From the NCBI GenBank assembly GCA_964017185.1, contig OZ024869.1:69286315-69350314 (forward strand): 64,000 nucleotides of DNA. Reading direction: 5' to 3'. The notes beneath the pieces are model-generated. The model was not told the DNA's origin. It saw nothing but the letters and a program-made list of their open reading frames with translations, and ran no database searches. The DNA comes from Rugalucina vietnamica. Its lineage: Eukaryota; Mollusca; Bivalvia; Lucinida; Lucinidae. This document shows, in pieces, positions 35,100 through 46,651 of the stretch (positions are counted from its first letter, which is position 1; each line of letters begins with the position of its first letter). The translations under genes were made by a program, and so were the position numbers.

Positions 35100-37969
35100 C
35101 TACCAGCATCTACTTCTACCCCAGGGCATCATCCATGGAAAACGCTTCAACACCACAGGAAGGCCGCGCGCCGGATAACCGACGTGGGCCACACACTGTC
35201 TCTGAAAAGTAAATGAGTAGCGTCACGAGAAAACTCTGTATTCGGAGATTCCTACGAAAGTAAACAAATAAAAATTAAAACTGAGATCCTTTAAGAGCAG
35301 TGAACACATTAATGAGAAAGGGGATGGGCCATACCGCGGTTTCGACTAGTAAAGTCTCGTCAGTGACCCTTTAGATTTGGCAACATGGAGCCAAAGAGAA
35401 CTACAGAAATTTTGCAACTTTCAACAGGGTAGTCGATAAAAAGACTAATATTATCTAAATGGGGCCAAATATGTTAAACTGTGGTTAGAAAATGAATCTT
35501 AACCGATAAGAAATTTCTGATTTCTCAGAATATCCTCGCTGATCTCAAAGGACCAAAAAGAAAATATAACCTGCACTATGGTAGCCCAAAGTAGCCCAAA
35601 GGGCAACGATCGCTCACCTGAGAGTCAACAAAAACAGTCACTGGACAAAGTGATTATTTTTTTACCCTAAATGGGTATGACGGCCATCTTGGTAATGTTT
35701 CAGGTCTGTGGCTGCAATAGTTACCATAGGATCATTGGTCCTGTAAACGCTTTCCTGAGACCTAGTTGTCACTTTTCCCCATGTTTCCATGTTTCCCATT
35801 GTTTCCAAAATTGACCTTGACCTAAATTAATCACATACCTTTATCTACTCTATTAGTTGTTTGCATCTACCACTTTTCAGGTCTCAGGCTGCATTTAGTT
35901 TACAAAATATCCATTGTTTTCACTTTTTCCCATGTAAAAGCCTATGTTTCCAAAATTGACCTTGCCGTAAAATAGGTCAAGTTCATCCTAGGATTAGTAT
36001 TTTATCAAACTATGAGGGCTGGAGTCCCAAATGCTACATACCAAGTTTCGTGAAAATCGGCCTGCCGGTTCTGGAGAAGAAGATTTTTGAGTGTTTTTAC
36101 CATAGATGGGCGCGGCGGCCATCTTGGTCGTGTAACCTAGATTTCGGGATCAAACTTTCGTTACCCATACCCAGGCATGCTCCACATAAAATTTCAGTTT
36201 GATTGGCCATGCGGTTTCAGAGAAGAAGATCTTTGAAAAGTTTGTACAAACGACAGATCGGCCAAGGTCAAGAGATGACCTTGACCTAAATTAATCACAT
36301 ATTTTCATTAGTTGTTTTGCATCTACCACTTTTCATGTCTCAGGCTGCAATAGTTTTCAAAAAATCCATATTTTTCACTTTTTCCCATGTAAAAGCCTAT
36401 GTTTCCAAAATTGACCTTGACGTAAAATAGGTCAAGGTCATCCTAGGGTCATTATTTGATCAAACTACGATGGGCTGGAGTCCCAAATGCTACATACCAA
36501 GTTTCGTGAAAATCGGCTTGCCCGTTCTGGAGATGAAGATTTTTGAGTGGTTTTTACCATATATGGGCCTGGCGGCCATCTTGGTCATGTGGCCCAAATT
36601 TTGCGATCAAATTTTCGTCCCCACTACCCAGGGATGCTCCACATAAAATTTCACTTTGATTGGCCAAGCGGTTTCAGAGAAGTAGATCTTTGAAAAGTGT
36701 GCATGGATGACAGACCCTTCAAGGTCAAGAGATGACCTTGGCCTAAATTAATCACATTATTTGTTTGCCTATGTTTCCAAAATTGACCTTGACCTAAATT
36801 AATCACATACCTTCATCTACTCCATTAGTTGTTTGCATCTACCACTTTTCAGGTCTCAGGCTGCAATAGTTTTCAAAAAATTGCAATTTCCGCTTTTCGT
36901 CTTATAAGTCAATGGAAACTTTAAGTTGCCATAGCAACCAAAGTAGTGGGACAAGGACAATAAAAAATACAAACTTTGTAGAGGCTAATATCATAAGCAT
37001 GTATGCAAAGTTTCAGCTTCATCCGCCTTACAGCTTCTGAGAAGAAAATTTTTGAATATTTTTTCGAAAACTTACCCTTTGCGTTGCTATAGCAACCAAA
37101 CAAATAAAGCGATTTTGACAAAAGTTGCCTAAAACGGGGAAGACTACTCAATAAACATTCATGTAAAAACAAAATTTCAGTATCCTCAATGAAACGGCAG
37201 AAATTGCAAATTTCCACTTTTTGCCTTATAAGTCAATAGAAACTTCAAGTAACCATAGCAACCAAAGTAGTTGGACAAAGACAATAAAAAACACAAACTT
37301 TGCACAGGCTAATGTCATAAGCATGTACGCTAAATTCCAGCTTCATCCCCCATACGGCTTCTGAGAAGAAGATTTTTAATATTTTTTTCGAAAATTTACC
37401 CTTTATATTGCTATAGCAACAAAACGAATAAAGTGATTTTTACAAAAGTTGCCTTAAACGTGAAGGACTACTCAATAAACATTTACAAAATGTATGTAAA
37501 AACATAATTCAAATATCCCCAGCCTGACAACGGAAAATGCCAATTTCCACTTTTTCTCCATACAAGTCAATGGAAACTTCAAGTTGCCATAGCAACCAGA
37601 GTTCTTATCCGATCGAAATAAAAAACACAAATATTCGTTCCCCCCACCTGTAGATGTTATATGTAAAATATGAAAAGATTCGGCCTGGCAGCTTCAGAGG
37701 AGAAGTCGTTTGAAAATGTTGACGACGACGGACGACGCACGGACACCGACTCGACTACTATACTATAAGCTGACCTTGTGAGCCTTCAGCTCATGTGAGC
37801 TAAAAACACGGTTTGTAGAGACTACACACCTGAAATTTCGGATTTAAGAAGAAGAGACTTTGTTCTGCGAAACAAGGCGCAAACTGAAAAATAGCTATTC
37901 AGTTACCCGCACACCCGATCTGCGCTTTTGTTTTTGTATAATGATAATAATAATAATAATAATAATAAT

Positions 37970-38000
<31 letters not shown>

Positions 38001-38560
38001 TTAATAATAATAATTTGAAGAAGAAGAAGAAGAAGGTTTATCGATATGCGGCTCAAATATGAATTCTGACACACATTATTACTGTTTTAAGCTGACAATG
38101 GCAAGGAATTGAAACAAATATGTAGTTAACCCATATTTGACGAATGGATTTTCCTATCATTATCAATTGGGTGAGTCCACTTTCTTTTTTAGGGGTATTA
38201 GGAGTGATTTTTATTTTTTATATCATTTCTTGGTGAAAATCCTTTAAGCGATCAGAATAGCCCCAGATGGGATGTCGCGTTCTGCGGCATCACATCTGGG
38301 GCTATTCTGTTTGCCAATGTCCCATAAAAGGGACGCCAGGCTTAAATATGTTAACGAAGATCCATCAAATATAAGCCAACAGGGGGAACGTTGTTTCAGT
38401 GAAGGAATTACACCTCTTGGACCTACGTATTACACTTACCCTCAACCACCACGGGCCAGACATGAATACGACGCGAAAGTACATATATCGCCCGGGATCA
38501 ATCCAAACCTGAAATTAAGAAATGGGAAGCGTCATGAGAAAACCAACAATGAGGTTTCTG

Positions 38561-38598
<38 letters not shown>

Positions 38599-41500
38599 CG
38601 ACACAAACCGAGCTATACAAGAACAGAAGACGGCCAGATGCTGGAAATTTTGAATATAGAAAGTATCTAGGAATTGTACTATTTGTGTAGCGAAAACAAA
38701 GGCTTGAGAACTCATAATTTATTCGATATTCCAGTTGCATTCAATATTAGTAGGAGCTGTAGCAGGACAGCGTTGCACGCCTGACATGTCTTTTGTCACA
38801 AACTATTAAAAATGATCCAATTTCAAACGGTTCAAGCTTTAAACCAATAACTGAAACATGTTGCCCACTGATCACATTTGAAATTTTGTTCCGTGTTCAG
38901 GCCTGGGTCATGTAATTGTTAGCTCACCTGAGCCGTCAGGCTCACAAGGTGAGCCTTTAGTATACCCAGGCTCCGTCGTGCGACGTCGCACACTTTTCAA
39001 TCATCTTCTTCTCTGAAACCGCTTGGCCAATCAAATTCAAATTTCACGTGGAGCATCCTTAGGATGGGGGAACGAAATTTTTTACAAATTGTTCTATGTC
39101 ACATGACCAAGATGGCCGCCAGGGCTATAAATAGCAAAAACCTTTAAAAATCTTCTGCTCCAGAACCAGAAGGCCTATGATTTTGTAACTTGGCATGAAG
39201 CATCAGGCAATGCAGCTCTACAAAGTTTGTATAAATCATGACCCTGGGATGACCTTGACCTTTTTTACGGCAAGGTCAACTTAGGTCGCCCATGCATTTG
39301 AATGGGGAAAAATCAGAAAATGTCATTTAATGGCAGAAAACTTGCTAGGAATGAGCAAATGGACAGAAGATTTATGTTTATGAAAATATTTTGGGCCCAT
39401 GGGGTTGTCTGCCCCTACCCCAGGACTATATACATGTATATGACCAAAATATTCAAACATCTTCTCTGAAACCGCTTGGCCAATCAAAGCCAAAACTTTA
39501 TGTGGAACATCCTTAGGAAGAGGGAATGAAAGTTTGCATGAATGGTCAAGGTCACATGACCAAGATGGCCGCCATGGCTATAAATAGCAAAAACCTTTAA
39601 AAATTTTCTTCTCCAGAACCAGGAGGCCTATGATTTTGAAACTTTGGCATGGAGCATCAAGGAATAGAGGTCAACAAAATTTATATAAATCATGACCCTG
39701 GGATGACCTGGACCTATTTTACGGCAAGGTCAACTTAGGTCGCCCATGCATTTGAATGGGGAAAATTGTTAAAATGTCATTTGAAGGGCAAAATTTGAAG
39801 TAAATTGGCAATTGGACTGAATTTTCATGATTTGAAAAGACATTGGCTCCAGGGGTTATTCTGACCCTGCCCTGGGGTTATATACATGCATATTACCATT
39901 GTAGTCAAACAGGTTTATAAGTATATAGCTCAGGTCTCAGGTGAGCGTTTAATAGACCGTTGGTCCTCTTGTTTACTATGTGTTGCAGGAAATTGGGCGA
40001 CAGTTATCCAAACGAAGAGGAACATAAAGTAAATAAAATCAAAACCACAAGCTTACCCGTCCTGCTGCTCCAAAGATCGTCTCCACGTAAGCAGATGGTC
40101 CTAGCAGTTGCCTAGCAGCTTCATTCGCCACATATCGAACCGTTGAGTCGAACGGACTAACATGATACCAAGGGCCCGGCACTGCGTGCGTCACGGCACA
40201 CAAAACCTAAAGAAAATTCAGTCTCCCGAGATAATGTGACTTCTGGGATTTCAAATAATTGTTTTTCATACAGAGTTTATTATCATGCGAGGGTAATATT
40301 TTTGAAACGGAATTGTATACAGCAGAAGTATTTTTAGCTTCGAAAAGGTGAAATTAAGCTTAGGTTTTGACCAATCAACAACGGATACAATGCTTGGCAT
40401 TTGCTTTAGTTTTCTCCATTTATCCATTATATGGCAATAATTATTTTGAAAATGACTTCTGTATAACTTTTAACCATGTGATTAATATTTCCGATCATTC
40501 AGACATTGGGTCGAAACTTTATTAGTGATTCTTCAATGAAAGAGCTTTTGCAAAACATACAGCCATACTCAATGTTTTACTACAATTCAGGGTTTTGTCA
40601 TTTTTGTTTAAACTATTCACTTTTAAAAGCACTTGATATACTCAATGCCAAAAGTAACTTTACACTTTTTGTTGATAGTTTTTTCAGTTAAAGGTGTTTA
40701 ATATTTATAAAGTGTTTGGTATGTACTAAAGTCTGATTAATTACACATTAGGTAGACGGAATTTTAAGGATTTAATGACAGAATGCTGCCACACGCCCCT
40801 ATTAAACATTTAAGGGGTCAAAATAAAGTTTTCTTTTTTCCAGGTCACATCAATTTTATGTGTAACTGTAGTTTTATCAATTAACAACATTTATAGTTTG
40901 AAGACATATATAGTCTGTAAGAGATGTTATTGTATTGCTTATTTAAGTTTAAATTAACTCGAATGTGTTCCTGCTCGAACAACAAACTGGAGTGATGTTT
41001 TCAGGTCCAATGCCCATTTTGCGACATTAACAATGGTTTCAATGAAAAATCCCATTACAAATTATTTGCCGTTTTTCTTTCTAACCGATGGGATTTGTTT
41101 CACTAGCCAATGTTACCACACATTTCGATTGGGGCCCCAAACGATTCGCAATGCAAAAAAGTTCGATACGACTGAAGGAAAAAAACTTGAGAAATGGTTC
41201 AAGTTTACTATTGGTGTATTTCAATGGGAGATAATTTCGATGCAAAGCAAATTTAACAGCCTTTAAAAATCAAACAAAATGTCGGAGCGAAAATGTCTGG
41301 CAGTATTTTTGAAGGACAATAAGTGGTTCTTGGCACACTGTGTTCAAATCTTCTGTCTACCTTTGATTTGATGGGAAAATGCCAATTTTGTGCTTTTAAT
41401 GAAGCACAGATAAGTCGCAAGTGGATTAAGTTACATCAAGGAGTTTGGCTTGAAATTCCTTGGTTACATCAACCGCTTTACATGCATTATGCTCGGACAC

Positions 41501-44500
41501 ATGTTGGAGACGCACTCCATTAGATACTTTGTTACTCGTGATTATTGATGCGACGTGGAATGTTAATGCATGCTATTATGAAGTTTCGTATGCGTCGGCG
41601 AGATCGTTACGAATGCGACGTTCCACATACTCTGCCCTTGAACGGTGAGCATCACGTTTTGCTCTCGTGAAAATAAACAAAGTCGAGTTTACAAAATCGG
41701 CGTCCACTGTGATCTGCAAAATTCTTCTATGTTCCCACTTGAAGTCAATTGGAATACTTACGGCACTTGTGTTTTTCAGCTTATGGTTTATAAAGTTGAC
41801 CTGTAGATACAATTTTGCCACGAAAACTCATTACATTCTTAAATTCCTTTTGTTTTTCTTTGTCTTGGTCGTAAACTAAAAAGTATACAATCAATTGTGC
41901 ACAGAAAGGAGCGACGAAAGCCACTATGCAAACGTGAGAAAACACGACCTGTCAATGAAATATTTTAGGTCATGTACTTGAATGTAGGGTCAAAATTGAT
42001 ACATCAAACAAATTCTATCGATTGAAGTTCTCTTTGTGCCCTTGTTTTGTACTTTTAACATCCGCAGTAAATGGCCATGCTTAGAGAAAAGGAAAATATA
42101 TCAATTGAATTTCGGGTTGAATTTATAAGTTTTATCTTGATTTACATCATTATCATAAGCTTAGAGGCAATCAATTAGATGAAGATCAATTATAGGGTAG
42201 ATTTATTATAGAAAATTGCGACTGAACTGATGAGATAAACTGCCTAGTCAAAAAACGGTTATTGACAAATCAACACTTTTTCGTGTGACACAGCTCTAGA
42301 CTACTTATAAGACGAGTGACCTAGCGATTTTCGGAAAACACGCTCACTGACCTTGGTTTTGATTCAAAATATTTTGGGTTGACGCAATTAGAATCGTCGC
42401 GGTGAAAAGCTCACGATTGTAACACAGTCCTGTGGGTGTCTTTATTGAAATATATATCCAAACGGCTTTGTAAATGCACATTTATCTACTGAGCGTGAAA
42501 AACAGTAAGATAAGCATCTTTTTTATGCCATCGAAGACTGTCAAAATTTAATATGCGACACAGAAATGCATCGTGGAAGAATGAGACCGACGATTCAGTA
42601 AAATTAAATAGCAAATGTTGCGATATGGAGACACTGATGCATTTTCTTCAATAAATATTTTAAGATACATGTTAAAGGGGTCAACCATGGTTTTTATACT
42701 GTATTATCACTTGCAGAGGCTGGAGAAAGTTGTTCGAGCCCGAGGCCGAGGGTTCAAAGTGCTCCCGAAGACTCTTCTAATGTTAATGCAATGAAATAAC
42801 CATAGTTGATCGCTGTTCTTGTATAACACACCATTCCAATGGAAAACTGCCTCGCAACCGCACCTAACAATCGCATAAACCCCTTTAATTCTGTTGTTTT
42901 TCCCCTGCTCATCAGAAATGCATGGAGCCACCCATATTCAATGATCAAAAATTATTTGGTTTAGCCTTAGATTCATTTAATGTAAGGAAACATACAAGCT
43001 CTGTCACTAATATGTCCAAAAATGATTTGCTGTTTCGAGGCAAGAATAAATCAGGTGTGTCATTCGAATGTTGACAAAGCTGAATCAGAAACCCCACTCT
43101 GTGACCTCATTCAAAATTAAAGTGGTATATGCTTTGAAGATCGCTCAACGAAGTGCATGTAGTCCAAGGAAAAACGCCAATATTTCGCTTGAATGCTTCT
43201 GCAAGTACGTAAATAACTTTTGAAAGAGCACAACAAAAGTGCTAATTCTTCCATGACTCATTCTAGTAGTACGTATCTTCGTCTTCGATGCATACAAACG
43301 ATGCTTATCTTACTGTTTTTCACGTTCAGTAAATAAATTTGCATTTGCTAAAGGTTATATCAGATTTTACATCCTTTTAGAGGAAACATTCAATAACTGG
43401 TAGTTAGTTCTGCAAGTCATTTTTCCTCTCAATTACCCTGAACATGGAAAGATAGCCTGGAATAAGAAGCCTATTTTATGGATTTAAAAATAATTATTAT
43501 TATTTATAAACATAAATAATACAAAAAATGAAGAACGATGTCCTTTTCTGCCTCAAGCGACCCCTTAAACAGCGGTCACACATTAGCGTAAAACCCAAAC
43601 ACGCGCCGGGCGTATGAAAAATCTCAACACACTGAAGATTTTGGACTTGTTTCACTCACTTAGCAGTCACACAGCGCGTGACTGAGGTGTGTGCCGGATG
43701 TATAAAAATCTCAAAGTTTTTGAGTACGTTTGTGTTACGTCCCATACACGCTAACAGTGTCGAGAAACAAAGTCCGTGTATGATATATCATTTGTGTATA
43801 CGTCATACGACAGAGCGCGCGTTCGTAGTGCACATAATTTCGGAAATCGTGCGTTGCTATTTTCATATGAAAGAAAAATGTTTTATTCATATCCTATCAT
43901 ATGCGGCATATTATCATCACTAATTAGCAATATTTTCTTTCTTTGAAACAATTGTCAACATTAAGAACACTTCGGAACTTTAAAGTTTCCGAAGTGTTCT
44001 CAGAGATCAGATGATGAATTATTAAAGTTTTTACAGTTATACGACTAAAATGTGTGCTGCATATGATAGGATATTTAAAATGTTTCACAAATAACTTACG
44101 CAATCGGCACCACAAGTTTTCCGAACTTAGGTATAGTCCGAACTGTTAAAATTCTTTGTGAGGTCACCGTTATGTGTGCAAATGATAGCTTACACGTAGT
44201 TTGTTTCCCGACAGTGCACTAAGCACGCGCTAGTAGGCGCGCAGCAAACGTTCAACGCGCGTTTCACACACGCTTGGGGCACGCATGTAGCGTACACTGG
44301 CGTGCCTTAAACGTGCACCAAACGTGTTCAAAGCGTATTCGAAACGTATAAGACATACGCCCGGGACACGCCGAGCTTCTAGATAAAACAGCAGTCACAC
44401 AGTAGCGTATAACCCAAACGCGCGCCGGGCGTATGAAAAATATCAACACGCTGAAGACTTTGGACGTATAAAAATTAATTTGTTCCTTTAACTCGCTTTA

Positions 44501-45392
44501 GCATTCACACATTAGCGCGTGACTGGGGCAAGTGCCGGACGTATAAAAAATCTCAAAGTTATGGAGTACGGTTGTGATACGTCCCAGACACGCTAAGCAC
44601 GCGCTACAGGCGCGCATCGAACGTTCAACGCGCGTTTCACACACGCTTGGGGCACGCTACTGAAGCAACATCTAATAAAATCGGAACGCGCATGGAACGT
44701 ACACTGGCGTGCTTCAAATGCGCGCCAAACGCGTTCAGAGCGTATTCAAAGCGCCTGTAGCGCGCGTGGAACTTATTCGGGGCGTACATGTATAAGTTAC
44801 ACGCCCGGGACACGCCGAGCTTTTAGAAAATTTTTAATTATGTTTAAAAATTTTTGAGCCCAAACGCGCGCGAAACGCGCAGAGACTTTTAGCGACGTAC
44901 AGCGACGCGCGCCGGACGTACACCAAGCGTACCCAACGCATTTGTAGCGAGTTTTGAACGTGTTTCCGACGTGCGTCTGGCGTATGTGGAATCTTGCTAT
45001 TTTTTCAACACGCCCGGCGCGCGTTTCACTTACACGCTACTGTGTGACTGCTGTTTTATTTTAAGCATGTTTAATTTTTTTTTAGTCCAAACGCGCACGA
45101 AACGCGCACCGACTTTATGCGACGTACAACGACGAGCGTCGGACGTACACCAAGCGTACCCAAGTTTCTAACGTGTCTCCGACGTGCTCCTGGCGTATGT
45201 TGAATTTTACATTTTTATCAACACGCCCGGCGCGCGTTTGGCTTGTACGCTAATGTGTGACTGCTATTATAAATATGACGTTCATTTGGCGTAAAGACTA
45301 TATGCTATTAGCAACAAAAGCAGAAATAAACTTTAATAAACGTAACGAAAAAAACTTACTCCGACTGATAATATCAGCAAATAAAATTTCAT
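35100..45392 (-). CDS. Small secreted protein, possibly cystatin/cathelin-like, Arg/Trp-rich C-terminus (4 exons)
   Basis: Exons in coding order: 45392-45360 (11 codons), 40206-40057 (50), 38508-38440 (23) and 35201-35100 (33 plus TAG). All junctions are GT-AG with consensus donors (A|GTAAGT, G|GTAAGC, G|GTAAGT) and pyrimidine-rich acceptors, and all are phase 0. The 117-aa product begins with MKFYLLILSVGVLCAVTHA, a textbook signal peptide split across exons 1 and 2. The mature part has an N-terminal GPW, a helix-like VRYVANEAARQL, a strand-turn RVWIDPGRYMYFRVVF and a late pair of Cys in RRQCVAHVGY and GRSRCW. That order resembles cystatin or cathelin domains: N-terminal Gly, helix, QxVxG-like turn, C-terminal disulfide. 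The QxVxG motif itself is not conserved. The tail LKRFPWMMPWGRSRCW is cationic and Trp-rich. Family and function are inference. The splice, phase and signal-peptide evidence for a real gene is strong. Confidence 0.7.
35264..35590 (-). repeat. Diverged inverted copy of the 376-bp unit
   Basis: The reverse complement shares, in order, CCATAGTGCAG, TATATTTTCTTTT, TTTGGCCCC, GGGTCACTGACGA and ATGGCCCATC with the array at 16906-18310. It is much more diverged than the array units are from each other. It ends about 60 bp upstream of exon 4 of the cystatin-like gene. Confidence 0.7.
35587..37800 (-). mobile_element. Pearl/HINE-like element(s), 465-bp and 328-bp cores
   Basis: The left end is AAGGGCAACGATCGCTCACC. 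A second internal terminus (ATCATTGGTCCTGTAAACGC, about 35730) suggests one element nested in or recombined with another. About two 465-bp core units (to 36770) are followed by about 2.5 units of the 328-bp core (GCCATAGCAACCAAAG at 36926, then about 37250 and 37585). A (GACG)n run and a terminal CTCATGTGAGC close it. Confidence 0.65.
37801..38050 (-). mobile_element. MITE, TGAGCCGCCTC family, with (AAT)n expansion
   Basis: Partial copy: ACGGTTTGTAGAG, TGAAATTTCGGATTTAAGAA, CGATCTGCGCTTTTG and terminal GCGGCTCA. It is interrupted by an (AAT)n tract at 37941-38013 and an (AAG)n run. Confidence 0.6.
38130..38350 (+). mobile_element. 221-bp MITE with TTAA target duplication, copy 1
   Basis: Flanked by TTAA (38126-38129 and 38351-38354). 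Imperfect inverted termini CCCATATTTGAC and CATATTTAAGCC. Central hairpin AATAGCCCCAGATG ... CATCTGGGGCTATT. A second copy of exactly 221 bp, inverted, is at 46087-46307. TTAA duplication with CCC-type ends is typical of piggyBac-mobilised elements (inference). Confidence 0.85.
38527..38706 (+). mobile_element. MITE, TGAGCCGCCTC family (truncated, poly(A) expanded)
   Basis: Has GCGTCATGAGAAAACCAACA at the left end, a long A tract at 38561-38596, CGACACAAACCG, GAATTGTACTATT and GCGAAAACAAAGGC. The second half is missing. Confidence 0.65.
38754..38805 (+). repeat. Fragment of the GAGCTGTCGCAGGACAGCG element end
   Basis: GAGCTGTAGCAGGACAGCGT and ACGCCTGACATGTC match the left end of the element at 52420-53690. 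The tandem core is absent. Confidence 0.7.
38922..39971 (+). mobile_element. Pearl/HINE-like element
   Basis: Left end GCTCACCTGAGCCGTCAGGC with its CACAAGGTGAGC partner, preceded by TTA. About two core units follow (CAAGATGGCCGCC at about 39109 and 39560), with GATGACCTTGACC / AAGGTCAAC words. The right end is TCAGGTGAGCG, then GACCGTTGGTCCTCTTG, then TTTA. It lies in intron 2 of the cystatin-like gene. Confidence 0.75.
40210..43560. other. Intron 1 of the cystatin-like gene, mostly unassigned
   Basis: AT-rich sequence. An imperfect inverted pair (about 42460-42540 against 43265-43350, sharing CGTGAAAAACAGTAAGATAA) suggests a decayed element of roughly 0.9-1 kb. I found no coding exon. Confidence 0.4.
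43568..45260. mobile_element. CpG-rich foldback elements, CAGCAGTCACACA family, nested/tandem
   Basis: An outer unit starts AACAGCGGTCACACATTAGC (TTA before it) and ends TGTGTGACTGCTA at about 45260. A second complete-looking unit, AACAGCAGTCACACAGTAGC to TGTGTGACTGCTGTT, lies inside at about 44392-45053. Further internal AGCAGTCACACAGCGCGTGA and AGCATTCACACATTAGCGCG words show repeated insertions or rearrangement. The same CpG words as at 24323-24961 fill the interior. An AT-rich stretch at 43830-44200 separates the arms. It ends about 100 bp from exon 1 of the cystatin-like gene. Confidence 0.75.
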
Positions 45393-45459
45393 GTCGAGAC
45401 GGGAGAACTGAATACTTCTTAATGAAAGAAATAAAGACAATGGTTTGATAATAATCGAT

Positions 45460-46080
45460 CAAAATTAAGAAAATGCAAATGCGTTTCCGAGAACAATATT
45501 ATTCATTTATTTTACGAATCTATTATTGTCGGCGAGTAAACAATGAAAGATATATCATATGGTGGTGCACATCATATGTAATTTTAATTTTATCAATTGT
45601 CATACTTATTTATCAAAGATAATTTTCTTTTCCGCGTTTGTTATTGACCTAGCGTTTTCAGGCGCAACACCTAGATGTCTAAACATATGAAAACAAAGCA
45701 AACCCTATAGGGTACCTATGGTTCAAATACGTAAAGTTTCTGACAACAGATTCATGAGATATACTTTAAAGGGACAATATTTTGCTTTTATAGCCATGAA
45801 GGCATGTCATGACCACCCGATAAACAGTCCATGTAGAATATACCACATCAAAGGATTGCCTTATGAAACTGATCATAGGAACCTGGATGAGGCCATATGA
45901 AGGACAATGGTCAATATGTACAGTATTGATTTCAATAAGTCCTTCAAAAGACACTGGCCTCTACTAGTACAGTGAGAAAATAACATTTCTACCAACTTTC
46001 CGGAAATTCGTCATCGAACATACATACGAACGGAAAGACAAAATGTATGTACCCATCAGCCGAAATGTATTATTAAGTTT
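45460..46080. other. Upstream region of the cystatin-like gene
   Basis: The sequence 5' of exon 1 (minus strand) is AT-rich. I see no clear TATA/initiator combination and no other gene. The short open frame near 45718-45900 has no support. Confidence 0.3.
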
Positions 46081-46086
46081 AATTAA

Positions 46087-46307
46087 CTCATTTAAGCCTG
46101 GCGTCCCTTTTATGGACATAGGCAAACAGAATAGAACCAGATGTGACGCCGCAGAACGCGGCGTCCCATCTGGGGCTATTCTGTTTGCTTAGAGAATTTT
46201 CATTGAAAAATTGAATAAAATTTAAAAAAACTTACCTGAAGCCCCTAAAAATGAAAGTGGACTCACCCAAATGATAATGATGGTAAAATCCATTCGTCAA
46301 ATATGGG
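46087..46307 (-). mobile_element. 221-bp MITE with TTAA target duplication, copy 2
   Basis: Flanked by TTAA (46083-46086 and 46308-46311). Ends CTCATTTAAGCCTGGCGTCC and GTCAAATATGGG. Central hairpin CCGCAGAACGCGG with a TCCCATCTGGGGCTATTCTG arm. Same length as the copy at 38130-38350 and in opposite orientation. Confidence 0.85.
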
Positions 46308-46651
46308 TTAAATATGAATGTGTATTGTCCATTGGTAACCTCAGCTCATGATTTATACAAAATGGACTTCCGGTTTTGATGATGGCGTATACACAGTGTT
46401 TGAAAACAATCGAATAGTATATCGAGTATGTAGCTCCTGTAGGGGATTTTGATATAATATCCAATTAACGTTATAGACATACAACTTATGAACTGAAAAG
46501 AAAAACTGTCATTAGATATCAGACTGTCTATAGAAAGGAGCCAGTGACAGTTATAATTTTCAAGATATCGGACATAATTTCGGCCGGACCATAAATTCGT
46601 GATTCTGGGTAGTCACCCAACAAAATTACACAAGGCTTGTTATTGATAGAT

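Noticed and set aside
38272-38670. 132-codon open frame on the plus strand
   Set aside because: It runs through a TTAA MITE, the antisense of exon 3 of the cystatin-like gene, and a poly(A) tract giving a Lys run. The minus strand has the better splice signals.
41576-41821. 81-codon minus-strand open frame (MAKLYLQVNFINHK...)
   Set aside because: No signal peptide, domain or phase-compatible neighbours; likely chance within the intron of the cystatin-like gene.
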